This document shows, in pieces, positions 9,210 through 18,025 of a stretch of 64,000 nt of DNA (the first letter of the stretch is position 1; each line of letters begins with the position of its first letter). The notes under the pieces are model-generated. The model searched no databases, was not told the DNA's origin, and was given only the letters and a program-made list of their open reading frames with translations. The stretch is from contig NZ_CP012150.1 in NCBI RefSeq assembly GCF_001187505.1, forward strand, positions 186,001 to 250,000. The letters run 5' to 3'. Both the position numbers and the translations under genes were made by a program. Source of the stretch: Mycolicibacterium goodii. Lineage in GTDB: Bacteria > Actinomycetota > Actinomycetes > Mycobacteriales > Mycobacteriaceae.

Positions 9210-10550
9210 ATGCACACTGTACGTAGGGCATGTCTGGTTCTCGCCGCGATCGCCGCGGTGCTCGTGGTGATCGGCCTGGCGATCGGGCTGCCGGGGCTGT
9301 GGCAGCCCGCGGTCCTGGTCGCGGTGTTCGGCGGTGCCACCGGAATCGGGGCGGTCGAATCCGCCAAGAGTTATCAGTACACGGCGTGGGTGGCGGCCTG
9401 CGTGATCGCGGCGCTGCTGTTTCCCGGAGCGTTCCACAGCTGGGGCGGGGTCGAGCTGAGCGGGAAGTTCCTGATGACGACCATCATCCAGCTGGTGATG
9501 TTCGGCATGGCCACGCAGATGCGGCTGCATGACTTCGCCGGGGTGGTCCGGCACCCGCGCGGGGTCCTGGTCGGGCTGATCGGGCACTACAGCGTCATGC
9601 CGATCGCGGCGTTCATCCTGGTGCAGTTCACCGGGCTGCCCGCCGAGATCGGGCTCGGCGTGATCCTCTACGGCTGTGTGTCGAGCGGTCTGGCCTCCAA
9701 CGTCATGAGCCTGCTGGCCCGGGCGAATCTCGCGCTGGCCGTGACGATCACCGCGATGTCCACCATTCTGTCTCCGTTGATGACACCGTTCCTGATGAAG
9801 GTCTTCGCCGGGCGCATCGTCGACGTGAGCTTCATCGCGATGATGTTCGACGTCATCCGGATCACCCTGGTTCCGGTGGCCGCCGCCCTGCTGGTCGACT
9901 ATCTGCGCACGGCGGGCCCGGCGGCGCTGCGCCGGGTCAACATCCTGGTCGCGCTGGCGGCGGTTTGGCTGGTGGCCCTGGTCCTCGGTGGCTGGAACGC
10001 CGCGGCCGAGCGGCTCGGTGCGACGGGACTCGGTGTCTTCCAGTCGCTTTCGTATGTGGCGGCGGCGATCGTGCTCGCCAGGGTGTATCACCTGCTGGTG
10101 ACCGGCCCGCTGCCGATCCTGGCGACGGCCATGCCCTACGCGTCGATGTTCGGGATCATGTACTACAACACCATCACCACCGCGGCCGGACGAGATGCGT
10201 TGCTCGAGGTCGGCCTGGTGCTGCTGGCCGTCGGCATCGTCCACAACCTGACCGGTTACGTGTTCGGCTACTGGGGCAGCCGGGCCAGCGGGCTCGACCA
10301 GTCCTCCTCGCGTTCGGTGGCATTCGAGGTCGGGATGCAGAACGGCGGGATGGCCACCGGCCTGGCCGCATCGATGGGCATGATCGGGACCGCGGGGCTG
10401 GCCGCCGCGGTATTCAGCCCGCTGGGCAATATCACCGGATCCCTGCTGGCCAACTACTGGTCGCGTCGCCCACCGACGGGCGGCGAGGCCTCAGAGGCCC
10501 AGTACGCCTCGACATCCCCGACCACCCTGCAGACCGGGAAGACCGCATGA
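9210..10550 (+). CDS. Bile acid:Na+ symporter-like (BASS/SLC10) membrane protein
   Basis: 446 residues with about nine to eleven membrane spans. The segment SRSVAFEVGMQNGGMATGLA near 370 corresponds to the conserved GMQN motif of BASS transporters, and GCVSSGLASN near 155-165 matches their first Na+-binding region. The N-terminus has an extra pair of spans compared with short bacterial BASS proteins. Family members import bile acids, pantoate or pyruvate with sodium. A GAGG-type ribosome site lies upstream and the gene follows the GntP gene by 15 bases. Its role in the pathway is unknown; uptake of a keto acid or export of an intermediate are both possible. Confidence 0.75.
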   Translation: MHTVRRACLVLAAIAAVLVVIGLAIGLPGLWQPAVLVAVFGGATGIGAVESAKSYQYTAWVAACVIAALLFPGAFHSWGGVELSGKFLMTTIIQLVMFGMATQMRLHDFAGVVRHPRGVLVGLIGHYSVMPIAAFILVQFTGLPAEIGLGVILYGCVSSGLASNVMSLLARANLALAVTITAMSTILSPLMTPFLMKVFAGRIVDVSFIAMMFDVIRITLVPVAAALLVDYLRTAGPAALRRVNILVALAAVWLVALVLGGWNAAAERLGATGLGVFQSLSYVAAAIVLARVYHLLVTGPLPILATAMPYASMFGIMYYNTITTAAGRDALLEVGLVLLAVGIVHNLTGYVFGYWGSRASGLDQSSSRSVAFEVGMQNGGMATGLAASMGMIGTAGLAAAVFSPLGNITGSLLANYWSRRPPTGGEASEAQYASTSPTTLQTGKTA

Positions 10551-11332
10551 ACCCGCCGTCGGATACCTATCAGGTGCTGGCCGTCCGGTACGGGGTCTGG
10601 CACACCACCAAGCGGACCATCTATCACTCGTTCGACGTCTACCGCGAGGCCGACGAACCGGTCCAGATCGACTACTTCTTCTGGATCGTGCGCAACGCCG
10701 CGCGGACCATCGTGGTGGACACCGGTTTCCGGCCGGAGGTGGCGGACCGCCGGGGCCGCGAGCTGCTGCTCCCGATACCGGACGCGTTGGGCCTGGCCGG
10801 TGTGGATCCCGCGACCGTCTCGCATGTCGTGCTGACCCACTTCCATTACGACCACATCGGCAACCTGGACCTGTTCCCCGGCGCCAAGGTGATCGCCGGT
10901 GCCCGCGAATTCCGGTTCTGGACCGGGGATATCGCCGAGCAGCCGATCTTCGCCACCGCGGTCGAGGCCGACGAGGTCGACCTGATCCGCAAGGCGCAGG
11001 CCGATGCCCGCCTGACCCTGATACCCAACGAGGACCCGGCCATCCCCGGTGTGTCGTTCCGTGAGGTCACCGGGCACACCCCCGGCCAGATCGTGGTCGA
11101 GGTCGCGACCGCGGGCCGCCCGGTGGTGCTGGCCTCCGACGCGTCGCACACTTATGAGGAGTTCGAGGCCGAGCGCCCGTTCCACATCGCGTCGAGCCTG
11201 CCCGAGATGTACACCGGGCTGCGCTGGCTGCGCGAGCGGTCCGCCGACGCCGAGGTGATTCCCGGGCACGATCCGGAGGTGATGCGGCGCTACCCGGTGG
11301 ACGACAGCGGATTCGTCGCCACGATCAGCTGA
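10547..11332 (+). CDS. Metallo-beta-lactamase-fold lactonase (AHL-lactonase-like)
   Basis: 261 residues. The dinuclear zinc motif HFHYDH lies at 98-103, with later ligands in the GHTPG, ASDASHTYEEF and GHDP motifs, the pattern of AiiA-type lactonases. The start ATG overlaps the stop of the symporter gene in an ATGA. In a sugar-acid operon its most economical role is to open an aldonolactone to the free acid. Quorum quenching by hydrolysis of acyl-homoserine lactone is the name-based alternative and is not supported by the neighbours. The 3' end overlaps the convergent isomerase gene by 8 bases. Confidence 0.85.
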   Translation: MNPPSDTYQVLAVRYGVWHTTKRTIYHSFDVYREADEPVQIDYFFWIVRNAARTIVVDTGFRPEVADRRGRELLLPIPDALGLAGVDPATVSHVVLTHFHYDHIGNLDLFPGAKVIAGAREFRFWTGDIAEQPIFATAVEADEVDLIRKAQADARLTLIPNEDPAIPGVSFREVTGHTPGQIVVEVATAGRPVVLASDASHTYEEFEAERPFHIASSLPEMYTGLRWLRERSADAEVIPGHDPEVMRRYPVDDSGFVATIS

Positions 11333-12098
11333 CCGGGATGTATTCGAGCGCGACCTCGCCGCGGTACCCGAGTTCGTCGAGCAGCCGCAGATAGCCGTCG
11401 ATGTCGAGGGTTCCGCTACCCGGCGCGTGGCGGCCGGGGAAGTCGGCGATCTGCACATGCGCGATGCGCTCGGCGTGGGTCCGCAGTACGGTCTCGATGT
11501 CCTCGCCGTTGGCGGCCAGGTGGTAGAGGTCGGCGAGCAGACCGACCGCCCCCGGCCGGCCCACCGCCTGCTCGACCCGCGAAATGACCTGTGCCGCCTG
11601 CGCGGCCGTCACCACCGGATAGTTCTCGACACCGCTGAGCGGTTCGAGCATCGGAACCGCACTCACCCGCCGTAACCGGTCACTGGTCGCACCGAGATTC
11701 CCGATCGCGGTGGCCAGCTGCTCCTCGGCGGTGTACTGCGGCAGGTACACGCCGAAGGGGACGTTGCACCGCCGGATTCCCAGCCGGGTGACGATCCCGG
11801 CGACGGCCTCGAGATGTGCGGCGAACTCCTCCACCCGGTCCGGATGCGAAACGATCCCGCGCCCACCCGATTCGGTGCCACCGAGGGTGAAGTTCATCGC
11901 GAAGACGCGGGTTCCGCTGTTCCCGACGGCGTCGACGAAACCGGAGACCGCGGCCTCGTCCGGCGTCGACGTGTCGAACGGCCACCAGAACTCCAGCTGC
12001 CGGTAGCCGTCGGCCGCGGCGGCGGCGGGCTGTTCGAGGAGCGCGACCGCGGGGTAGAGGATCGAGCAGTTGGCGACGAAAGACCTGCGCGGCTGCAT
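11325..12098 (-). CDS. Hydroxypyruvate isomerase-like TIM-barrel protein
   Basis: 257 residues, a normal size for xylose-isomerase-like TIM-barrel proteins (Hyi family). Metal-site patterns are visible: MLEPLSG near 150, LADLYHLAANGEDI near 190 with Asp and His, HVQIADFPGRHAPGSG near 215, and a C-terminal EYIP. The sequence GRHAPGSGTLDI is a typical Hyi signature. Such enzymes interconvert hydroxypyruvate and tartronate semialdehyde or epimerise sugars. It is transcribed alone, convergent to the lactonase gene, and sits at the right edge of the catabolic block. The exact substrate is not determined. Confidence 0.82.
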   Translation of the reverse strand: MQPRRSFVANCSILYPAVALLEQPAAAAADGYRQLEFWWPFDTSTPDEAAVSGFVDAVGNSGTRVFAMNFTLGGTESGGRGIVSHPDRVEEFAAHLEAVAGIVTRLGIRRCNVPFGVYLPQYTAEEQLATAIGNLGATSDRLRRVSAVPMLEPLSGVENYPVVTAAQAAQVISRVEQAVGRPGAVGLLADLYHLAANGEDIETVLRTHAERIAHVQIADFPGRHAPGSGTLDIDGYLRLLDELGYRGEVALEYIPVS

Positions 12099-12249
12099 TC
12101 GTCGATCCTCTCAAAGTGCCCGCACACAAAACAATCGGCCACACGCCAATGTGCGACCGATCGCAGGTCAAGATCAATAGCCCGCAAGCGGGTCCGGTTG
12201 GTGCACCACTTGCGAAGATCGCCCGTTACCGGATCAATCCAGTCAACCC

Positions 12250-13065
12250 CTACAACCCCAGCAGCGCAGGCAGGTCGGCCACCGAGTCGATCACGTAGTT
12301 GGGTTGCATCGCGAATTCGTCTGCGGCCCAGCGGTCCAACGTGCTCTGCCGGAACTTGCCGGTGCGCACCAGCACACCGGTCATACCGACGACCTGGGCG
12401 GCCAGCACGTCGTTGTTGAGGTCGTCACCGATCATGTACATCTCTTCGGCGTCGACACCGAGCCGGTTGGCCGCGGCCAAAAAGCCTTCCGGGGCGGGCT
12501 TTCCGACGGCGGTGGCCTTGCGACCCGATGTCTCCTCCATGCCGATCAGGTACATGCCGGTGTCCACACGCAGCCCGTCGGTGGTATTCCACGACGTGCT
12601 GCGGTGCATCGCCACCACCGGCACCCCCTGGGCCATCCAGTCGTAGACCCAGCTCAAGGTGAGATGGCTGTACTCCGGTCCGGCCCCGCCGAGCAGCACC
12701 ACATCGGGGGTCTCGGGGGCTGCGGGCCCGGTGAACTCGGTGGAGTAGACGACGTCGACGCCGGGCATGTCCTCGTCGATGCGACCGCTGTTGACCAGGA
12801 AGCACCGGGCGCCGGGAAATCGGTCTCGCACGTACTCGGCCGTCAGCACCGCGGCGGTGATCACCTCATCAGGTGTGACGTCCATCCCGGCCGCGGTGAG
12901 CAGCTCGGCGATCTGGACGCGGGTCTTGGTGGTGGTGTTGGTCAGGTACGACCTGGCAATCTGTTTGTCGGCCAGCACCCGCAACGCCCCGGCCGCCCCT
13001 TCTATGGGCTGCCAGGACGTCACCAGCACACCATCGATGTCGAAGAGCACACCACCGATAGCCAT
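12250..13065 (-). CDS. HAD-superfamily subfamily IIA hydrolase (NagD-like)
   Basis: 271 residues. Motif I is FDIDGVL with the nucleophile Asp9 and acid/base Asp11. Motif II is YLTNTTTKT, and the late motif MIGDDLNNDVLAAQ supplies the Mg2+ aspartates. The C2-type cap between them places it in subfamily IIA with NagD and 4-nitrophenyl phosphatases. It acts as a cytosolic phosphatase on an unknown small phosphate ester. The 3' 171 bases are duplicated at the left end of the window, so this copy's last 57 codons may have been supplied by the inserted DNA. The reading frame is intact. Confidence 0.9.
   Translation of the reverse strand: MAIGGVLFDIDGVLVTSWQPIEGAAGALRVLADKQIARSYLTNTTTKTRVQIAELLTAAGMDVTPDEVITAAVLTAEYVRDRFPGARCFLVNSGRIDEDMPGVDVVYSTEFTGPAAPETPDVVLLGGAGPEYSHLTLSWVYDWMAQGVPVVAMHRSTSWNTTDGLRVDTGMYLIGMEETSGRKATAVGKPAPEGFLAAANRLGVDAEEMYMIGDDLNNDVLAAQVVGMTGVLVRTGKFRQSTLDRWAADEFAMQPNYVIDSVADLPALLGL
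12251..12421. repeat. Right copy of 171-bp direct repeat (within HAD gene 3' end)
   Basis: This is the partner of 211-381 and forms the last 57 codons of the intact HAD gene. The 151 bases to its left (12099-12250) hold no gene that I can support; a short stem CCCGC-AA-GCGGG lies at 12181-12192 and is too weak to call. Confidence 0.9.
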
Positions 13066-13090
13066 GCAGCGACATTAAACGCCAGGAGTT

Positions 13091-14605
13091 TCAGCGCAAG
13101 TCGGACCCCGTCGGCACACCCGCCCAGACGCTGCCTGCGACCCACGGTGTCGCCGTGGCAGCAATCGCCCACGCCTGCCCGGCGGGTACGTCGATCACCT
13201 CGTAACGCTTCTGTCCCGCGGCGGTCGCCGCGACCAGTGTCGCCACCCCGGCCCGGCGCTGCAGCAGCGTCTGCCGAACCGTCCAGCCGATGATGCCGTC
13301 GGTCTGCACACAGTCGCGCCTACGTTCGACGCTGCCGGCCCGCGCCACCAGCCAGTCACCGTCGACGCGGTGGCCGAGCGCGCGGGAGCGGTCCGCCGCC
13401 AACAGCGTCGCGGCCGCCGTGACCAGCAGCCACAACCCCCACCCCCAGCCCGGGACGCCGACGACGATCAACACGGGCAGCGCCGCCACCGGCAGGGCCA
13501 GGGCGCGGGTCCACCGGCGCCGGGTGGCTGCGGGGCCGTGGGTGCGCAGCGGGCCGGACACCGCATCCCGACGGCCGATCAGCGCGGTCAGCACCTCCTG
13601 CGCGGTCGCGGCCGGGCACGGCGGCAACAGCAGCGACGCCTCCCCCTCGCCGCCGACGCCGGTCATCACCGCATCGAGACGGGCGCCGCCGAACATGCGC
13701 ACCAGCAACGGTTCACGCAGGGTGCCGCCACGCAGCCGACGCATGTCGTAGGTGTGTTCCCGCGCACGCAGCAAGCCGTACTGCAGGTGCAGCACGCCCT
13801 CCCCGCCGGGGATACCGCCAGGCACACCGCCGGGAAGGTCCCGTCGGGTCAGCACCAGGTTCCCGTACGTCAGCAACGAGCGCAGCACCGACAGCACCAC
13901 CGACGCCACGAGCACCGCAACCACCACGACCACGACGGTGACCGCGACACCCAACCGCTCGGCGGCGTCCAGACCGGACTGCGCGAGCCGCGAGTCACGC
14001 ACCAACGCACCCGCCCCGGCCTGGTACACGATGCCGAACGCCGCGAGGATCATCGCCAGCCCGGTGAAACTCAGCGGGCTGTAGCGCAGCCACGCCGGCT
14101 GCCACCGGGCCAGTTCACGCCCCGCGGGCGCCTGCTCCTCGGGCGTCGCATCGGCCAGCAGAATCGCGCGCAACCGCGGCACCTCACCGGCCTCGACGGC
14201 GTCGAGCGCGAACACGGTGTCCCCCTTGGCCTCCTGCCCGGTGCTGATGCGCAGCACGGTCAGCCCCATCACCCGGTGCAGCAGGCGCGCGTCGGCGGAC
14301 ACGGATCGAATCCGGTTGCGCGGCACCGACAGCACTTTCCGCTGCAGCACACCGGTGCGCAGCTGCACCTCGGTCGGCTCGATGCGGTAGAAGGTGGTGA
14401 ACCAGCGCGCCAGGCCGAACAGGATCGTCAGCACGACCGCGGCCACCGTCCACAACGGGTTACCGGTCGCCGAACCCAGCACCACCGAACCGATCAGCAG
14501 CGGTATCTGCTGCAGCACTTCGTGGACGGGATGCACCAGCAGCATGCGCGGGCTCAGCCGCTGCCACTGCGGCGCGGCGCCGGGGAGCTCGCCTCCCTCG
14601 GTCAT
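13091..14605 (-). CDS. bPH2-domain membrane protein, YdbT-like
   Basis: 504 residues. Hydrophobic pairs lie at about 30-65, 185-215 and 235-265, and another near 415-445, each followed by a soluble bacterial PH-like segment. Clear examples are YRIEPTEVQLRTGVLQRKVLSVPRNRI near 75-100 and RRRDCVQTDGIIGWTVRQTLLQRRAG near 465. This repeating membrane-plus-PH plan is that of Bacillus YdbT. The family has been linked to resistance to antimicrobial peptides, but the biochemical role is unknown. The ATG overlaps the stop of the upstream YdbS-like gene, so the two form an operon. Confidence 0.8.
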   Translation of the reverse strand: MTEGGELPGAAPQWQRLSPRMLLVHPVHEVLQQIPLLIGSVVLGSATGNPLWTVAAVVLTILFGLARWFTTFYRIEPTEVQLRTGVLQRKVLSVPRNRIRSVSADARLLHRVMGLTVLRISTGQEAKGDTVFALDAVEAGEVPRLRAILLADATPEEQAPAGRELARWQPAWLRYSPLSFTGLAMILAAFGIVYQAGAGALVRDSRLAQSGLDAAERLGVAVTVVVVVVAVLVASVVLSVLRSLLTYGNLVLTRRDLPGGVPGGIPGGEGVLHLQYGLLRAREHTYDMRRLRGGTLREPLLVRMFGGARLDAVMTGVGGEGEASLLLPPCPAATAQEVLTALIGRRDAVSGPLRTHGPAATRRRWTRALALPVAALPVLIVVGVPGWGWGLWLLVTAAATLLAADRSRALGHRVDGDWLVARAGSVERRRDCVQTDGIIGWTVRQTLLQRRAGVATLVAATAAGQKRYEVIDVPAGQAWAIAATATPWVAGSVWAGVPTGSDLR

Positions 14606-15141
14606 GTGGCGTCCTGTTCGCCGATCGCGGCGATATCGGTCAGCAGTGCCACCACCCGATCGGCGACGTCGGCGTCGAGCGCGACGATGCGCACCGCACC
14701 GGCCGACGACGCCGTCGTCACGGTCACGTTGGCCAGACCGAACAGGCGGTCCAGCGGACCGCGGTAGGTGTCCACCGTCTGCACGCGGGAGATCGGCGCG
14801 ATGCGCCGCTCCTGCACGAGCCACCCCGTGCGGGTGTACACGGCAGGTGTCGCGGTGTCGGCGCTGATGTCCCACCGGTGCACGCGGTACCGCCACAGCG
14901 GCGCGATCACCACGAACAGCACGATGCCCACCATCGTGACGACGGCGACCACCCCGTGTAGCCACAGCATCCGGCGGTCGAACAGCAGCCAGCCAAGTTG
15001 ACCGGCCACCAGCACCGACCACGGGATCGCCGCGCCGAGCGCCCACGCCAGCGGAGCCTTGCGGCTCGGCGGATGCGCGGGATCCAGCAGAACCAACCCC
15101 GATGCCGCGCCACCCGGGTGCTGCACACCTTCGCGGTCCAT
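14602..15141 (-). CDS. bPH2-domain membrane protein, YdbS-like
   Basis: 179 residues from the ATG at 15141; an earlier in-frame start at 15192 would run into the divergent SDR gene. Two membrane helices at about 30-50 and 60-80 are followed by one bacterial PH-like domain, with the family motif TRTGWLVQERRIAPISRVQTVD near 120-140 and a GLANVTVTTAS strand. It is the small partner of the YdbT-like protein and overlaps it by an ATGA. Only 37 bases separate it from the divergent SDR start, so the promoters of both must lie within coding sequence or be very compact. Confidence 0.83.
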   Translation of the reverse strand: MDREGVQHPGGAASGLVLLDPAHPPSRKAPLAWALGAAIPWSVLVAGQLGWLLFDRRMLWLHGVVAVVTMVGIVLFVVIAPLWRYRVHRWDISADTATPAVYTRTGWLVQERRIAPISRVQTVDTYRGPLDRLFGLANVTVTTASSAGAVRIVALDADVADRVVALLTDIAAIGEQDAT

Positions 15142-15178
15142 GCGTCGAGCATGCCCGAGGAACCGTAGAGTTCGAGCC

Positions 15179-16102
15179 ATGAGCGCCGACACGAAGTGGA
15201 CCGAGGCCGACGTTCCCGATCAGTCGGGCCGGGTGGCGATCGTCACCGGGTCCAACACCGGACTGGGGTACGAGACCGCGCGGGTGCTGGCCACCAAGGG
15301 TGCGCACGTGGTGATCGCGGTGCGCAACCTGGACAAGGGCCGCGACGCCGTCGACCGGATCACCGCCTCGACACCCAAGGCCGATCTGAAACTGCAGCAG
15401 CTGGATGTGGGCTCGTTGGACTCCGTGCGCACCGCGGCCGACGAACTCAACAACGCCTACCCGCGCATCGACCTGCTGATCAACAACGCGGGCGTGATGT
15501 ACCCGCCCAAGCAGACCACCGTCGACGGGTTCGAGCTGCAGTTCGGCACCAACTATCTGGGGGCGTTCGCGTTGACCGGGCTGCTGCTCGACCACCTGCT
15601 GCCGGTCGACGGTTCGCGGGTGGTGGCGGTCGCCAGCATGGCGCACCGCATCCGCGCAAAGATCCACTTCGAGGATCTGCAGTGGGAGCGCCGCTACAAC
15701 CGGGTGGAGGCGTACGGCCAGTCCAAGCTGGCGAATCTGTTGTTCGCCTACGAACTTCAGCGCCGCCTGGCCGCGGCGGGCAAGCCGACCATCTCGGTGG
15801 CCGCGCACCCGGGCCTGTCGAACACCGAGCTGATGCGGCACACGCCCGGCACCGGTCTGCCCGGCTACCACCAGGTCGCGAGCCTGTTCACGAACAGCCC
15901 GCTGATGGGGGCGCTGGCCACGCTGCGTGCGGCCACCGATCCGGATGTGAAGGGTGGCCAGTACTACGGCCCGGACGGGTTCCGCGAGTTGCGTGGCCAC
16001 CCGAAGCTCGTGAATTCCAGTACCCAGGCGCGTGACCCGGAGTTGCAGCGCCGATTGTGGGCCGTCTCCGAAGAGCTGACCGGCGTCAGCTTCCCGGTGT
16101 GA
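15179..16102 (+). CDS. SDR-family oxidoreductase, retinol-dehydrogenase-like (Rv0439c homologue)
   Basis: 307 residues. The nucleotide motif is TGSNTGLG near 23-30, with NNAG near 101 and the YGQSK active site near 180. The longer-than-usual SDR with the WTxADVPDQSGR opening is the mycobacterial Rv0439c type, related to retinol dehydrogenases and WW-domain oxidoreductases. Substrate unknown; NADP(H) use is likely from the AVRNLDKG turn. It is followed after one base by moeA2, which is also the gene order I know from M. tuberculosis, so it opens the conserved moeA2-psd-pssA-ATPase operon. Confidence 0.88.
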   Translation: MSADTKWTEADVPDQSGRVAIVTGSNTGLGYETARVLATKGAHVVIAVRNLDKGRDAVDRITASTPKADLKLQQLDVGSLDSVRTAADELNNAYPRIDLLINNAGVMYPPKQTTVDGFELQFGTNYLGAFALTGLLLDHLLPVDGSRVVAVASMAHRIRAKIHFEDLQWERRYNRVEAYGQSKLANLLFAYELQRRLAAAGKPTISVAAHPGLSNTELMRHTPGTGLPGYHQVASLFTNSPLMGALATLRAATDPDVKGGQYYGPDGFRELRGHPKLVNSSTQARDPELQRRLWAVSEELTGVSFPV

Positions 16103-16103
16103 C

Positions 16104-17291
16104 ATGCGTACCGTCGAAGAACACCAGAAGATCGTCGCCGGGCTCATCAAAGCCCGTGCCCCACAGCCAGTTCCGATCGCCGACGCGTTGGGTCTTGTCC
16201 TCGCGGCCGACGTCGTCGCGCCGCTGTCACTGCCCGGGTTCGACAACTCGGCGATGGACGGCTACGCCGTGGTCGCCGAGGACATCGCCTCCGCCGCCGC
16301 GGACAGCCCGGTGCTGCTGCCCGTCGCCGAGGACATCCCGGCCGGTCGCACCGATGCGCTGACACTGAAACCCGGTACGGCGCACCGCATCATGACCGGT
16401 GCACCCGTTCCCGCCGGGGCCACCGCGGTGATCCCGGTCGAGGCGACCGACGGCGGCACCGACACCGTGACCATCCGCGCGGCGGCCAAGCCAGGTCAAC
16501 ACATCCGCCGGGCCGGCGAGGACGTCACCGCAGGCACCACGGTGCTGCACGCCGGCCAGACCGTCACCCCGGCCGCGCTGGGATTGGCCGCAGCACTCGG
16601 CCTGGCCGAGTTGACCGTGGTCCCGCCGCAGCGCGTGATGGTGATGTCCACCGGAACCGAACTGGTGAAACCGGGCACGCCGCTGCAGCCCGGCCAGATC
16701 TACGAGTCCAACGCCGTGATGCTGTCGGCGGCGGTCCGCGACGCGGGTGCGCAGGTGGTGTCGTCGCCGATGTCGCACGACGACGTCGACGCGTTCCGCG
16801 CGGTGCTCATCGAGCACGCGCGCGACATCGACCTGATCATCACCACGGGCGGTGTCAGCGCGGGTGCCTACGAAGTGGTCAAGGACGCTTTGGCCGAGCA
16901 GGTCGACTTCGTCAAGGTCGCCATGCAGCCCGGGATGCCGCAGGGTTCGGGTGTCGTCGGCTCGACACCGATCATCACGCTGCCGGGTAACCCGGTGAGT
17001 GCCCTGGTGTCGTTCGAGGTGTTCGTCCGCGCGCCGCTGCGCGCCGCGATGGGTCGCCCCGATCCGGGTAGGCCCAAGCGCGAGGCGGTGCTCACCGAGT
17101 CGCTCACCTCACCGGCAGGCAAACGTCAGTTCCGCCGTGGGGTGCTCACCGGTGAGACCGTCACCAGCTACGGACCTCCGGCGTCGCATCATCTGCGCTG
17201 GCTGGCCTCGGCGAACTGCCTGCTGGAGATCGACGAGGACCTCACCGAGGTACCCGCGGGGACGTCTGTCCAGGTCTGGGACCTGAGCTAG
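16104..17291 (+). CDS. moeA2: Molybdopterin molybdenumtransferase MoeA
   Basis: 395 residues. MoeA inserts molybdate into adenylated molybdopterin. The N-terminal domain motif [14 protein letters not shown] lies at about 36-49, and the MoaB/Mog-like domain carries [12 protein letters not shown] and [11 protein letters not shown], followed by the late [13 protein letters not shown] motif. Domains I-IV are all present. The position between the SDR and psd genes matches M. tuberculosis moeA2, the reason for the symbol. The gene starts one base after the preceding stop, implying translational coupling. Confidence 0.93.
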   Translation: MRTVEEHQKIVAGLIKARAPQPVPIADALGLVLAADVVAPLSLPGFDNSAMDGYAVVAEDIASAAADSPVLLPVAEDIPAGRTDALTLKPGTAHRIMTGAPVPAGATAVIPVEATDGGTDTVTIRAAAKPGQHIRRAGEDVTAGTTVLHAGQTVTPAALGLAAALGLAELTVVPPQRVMVMSTGTELVKPGTPLQPGQIYESNAVMLSAAVRDAGAQVVSSPMSHDDVDAFRAVLIEHARDIDLIITTGGVSAGAYEVVKDALAEQVDFVKVAMQPGMPQGSGVVGSTPIITLPGNPVSALVSFEVFVRAPLRAAMGRPDPGRPKREAVLTESLTSPAGKRQFRRGVLTGETVTSYGPPASHHLRWLASANCLLEIDEDLTEVPAGTSVQVWDLS

Positions 17292-17326
17292 CGATCCCGA
17301 CACCCCTCGCACGTAGAATCCAGCCG

Positions 17327-18025
17327 ATGGCCAGACGCCCCGATCTCCAATCCGGCCCAGAACGCCTCGCGGCGCTGGTGCGTTCCAGCGTTCCGCCGAT
17401 GCATTCGGCGGGCCTGCCCTTCGTCGGCGCGAGCCTGGCGCTCGCCCTGCTCGGCCGCAAGCGGCGTTGGGTGCGGCGCGCGGGGCTGCTCTCCGCAGGC
17501 GCCAATGCCGCGTTCTTCCGGCACCCGCCCCGGGTGCCACCGACGCGGCCCGGCGTCGTGGTGGCACCCGCCGACGGGTTGATCTGTCTGATCGGTGAGG
17601 CCACCGCGCCTGCCGAGCTGGGCCTGCCGGACACCCCGATGCAGCGGGTCAGCATCTTCCTGTCGGTGCTCGACGCGCACGTGCAGCGCGCACCGATCGG
17701 CGGCGAGGTGGTCGCGGTGCGCCACCGCCCGGGCCGGTTCCACTCGGCCGAGCTGGAAGCCGCCAGTGAGGACAACGAGCGCAACAGTGTCGTCATCCGC
17801 ACGCCCGAGGGCGTGCACGTCATCGCGGTGCAGATCGCCGGTCTGATCGCGCGGCGCATCGTGTGCGACGCGCACGTCGGCGACAAGCTCACGATCGGCG
17901 ACACCTACGGACTGATCCGCTACGGCTCGCGCCTGGACACCTACTTCCCGGCGGATGCACGGGTGCTCGTCACACACGGTCAGCGCACACTGGCCGGCGA
18001 GACGGTGCTGGCGGAGCTCGCATGA
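17327..18025 (+). CDS. psd: Phosphatidylserine decarboxylase proenzyme
   Basis: 232 residues, the short archaetidylserine-decarboxylase-like form used by actinobacteria. It decarboxylates phosphatidylserine to phosphatidylethanolamine. Self-cleavage to form the pyruvoyl group is expected at Gly200-Ser201 in RYGSRLD. Conserved PADG (81-84) and DAHVQRAP (117-124) motifs supply the Asp and His of the autocatalytic machinery. The protein has a hydrophobic N-terminal segment around 28-42 for membrane association. The TGA overlaps the pssA ATG, so the two steps of phosphatidylethanolamine synthesis are co-translated. Confidence 0.94.
   Translation: MARRPDLQSGPERLAALVRSSVPPMHSAGLPFVGASLALALLGRKRRWVRRAGLLSAGANAAFFRHPPRVPPTRPGVVVAPADGLICLIGEATAPAELGLPDTPMQRVSIFLSVLDAHVQRAPIGGEVVAVRHRPGRFHSAELEAASEDNERNSVVIRTPEGVHVIAVQIAGLIARRIVCDAHVGDKLTIGDTYGLIRYGSRLDTYFPADARVLVTHGQRTLAGETVLAELA

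Noticed and set aside
10547..11332. Quorum-quenching AHL lactonase
   Set aside because: The fold and HxHxDH motif fit, but no quorum system is near and all neighbours are sugar-acid type. Aldonolactonase is the simpler reading; neither is proven.
12099..12249. tRNA or attachment site at the right end of the catabolic block
   Set aside because: No TTC-type T-loop or cloverleaf could be drawn; only a 5-bp stem CCCGC-AA-GCGGG was found.
13091..16246. Minus-strand frame of about 1050 codons
   Set aside because: The real gene is the YdbT-like protein from ATG 14605. The extension crosses the YdbS-like and SDR genes and has no domain content.
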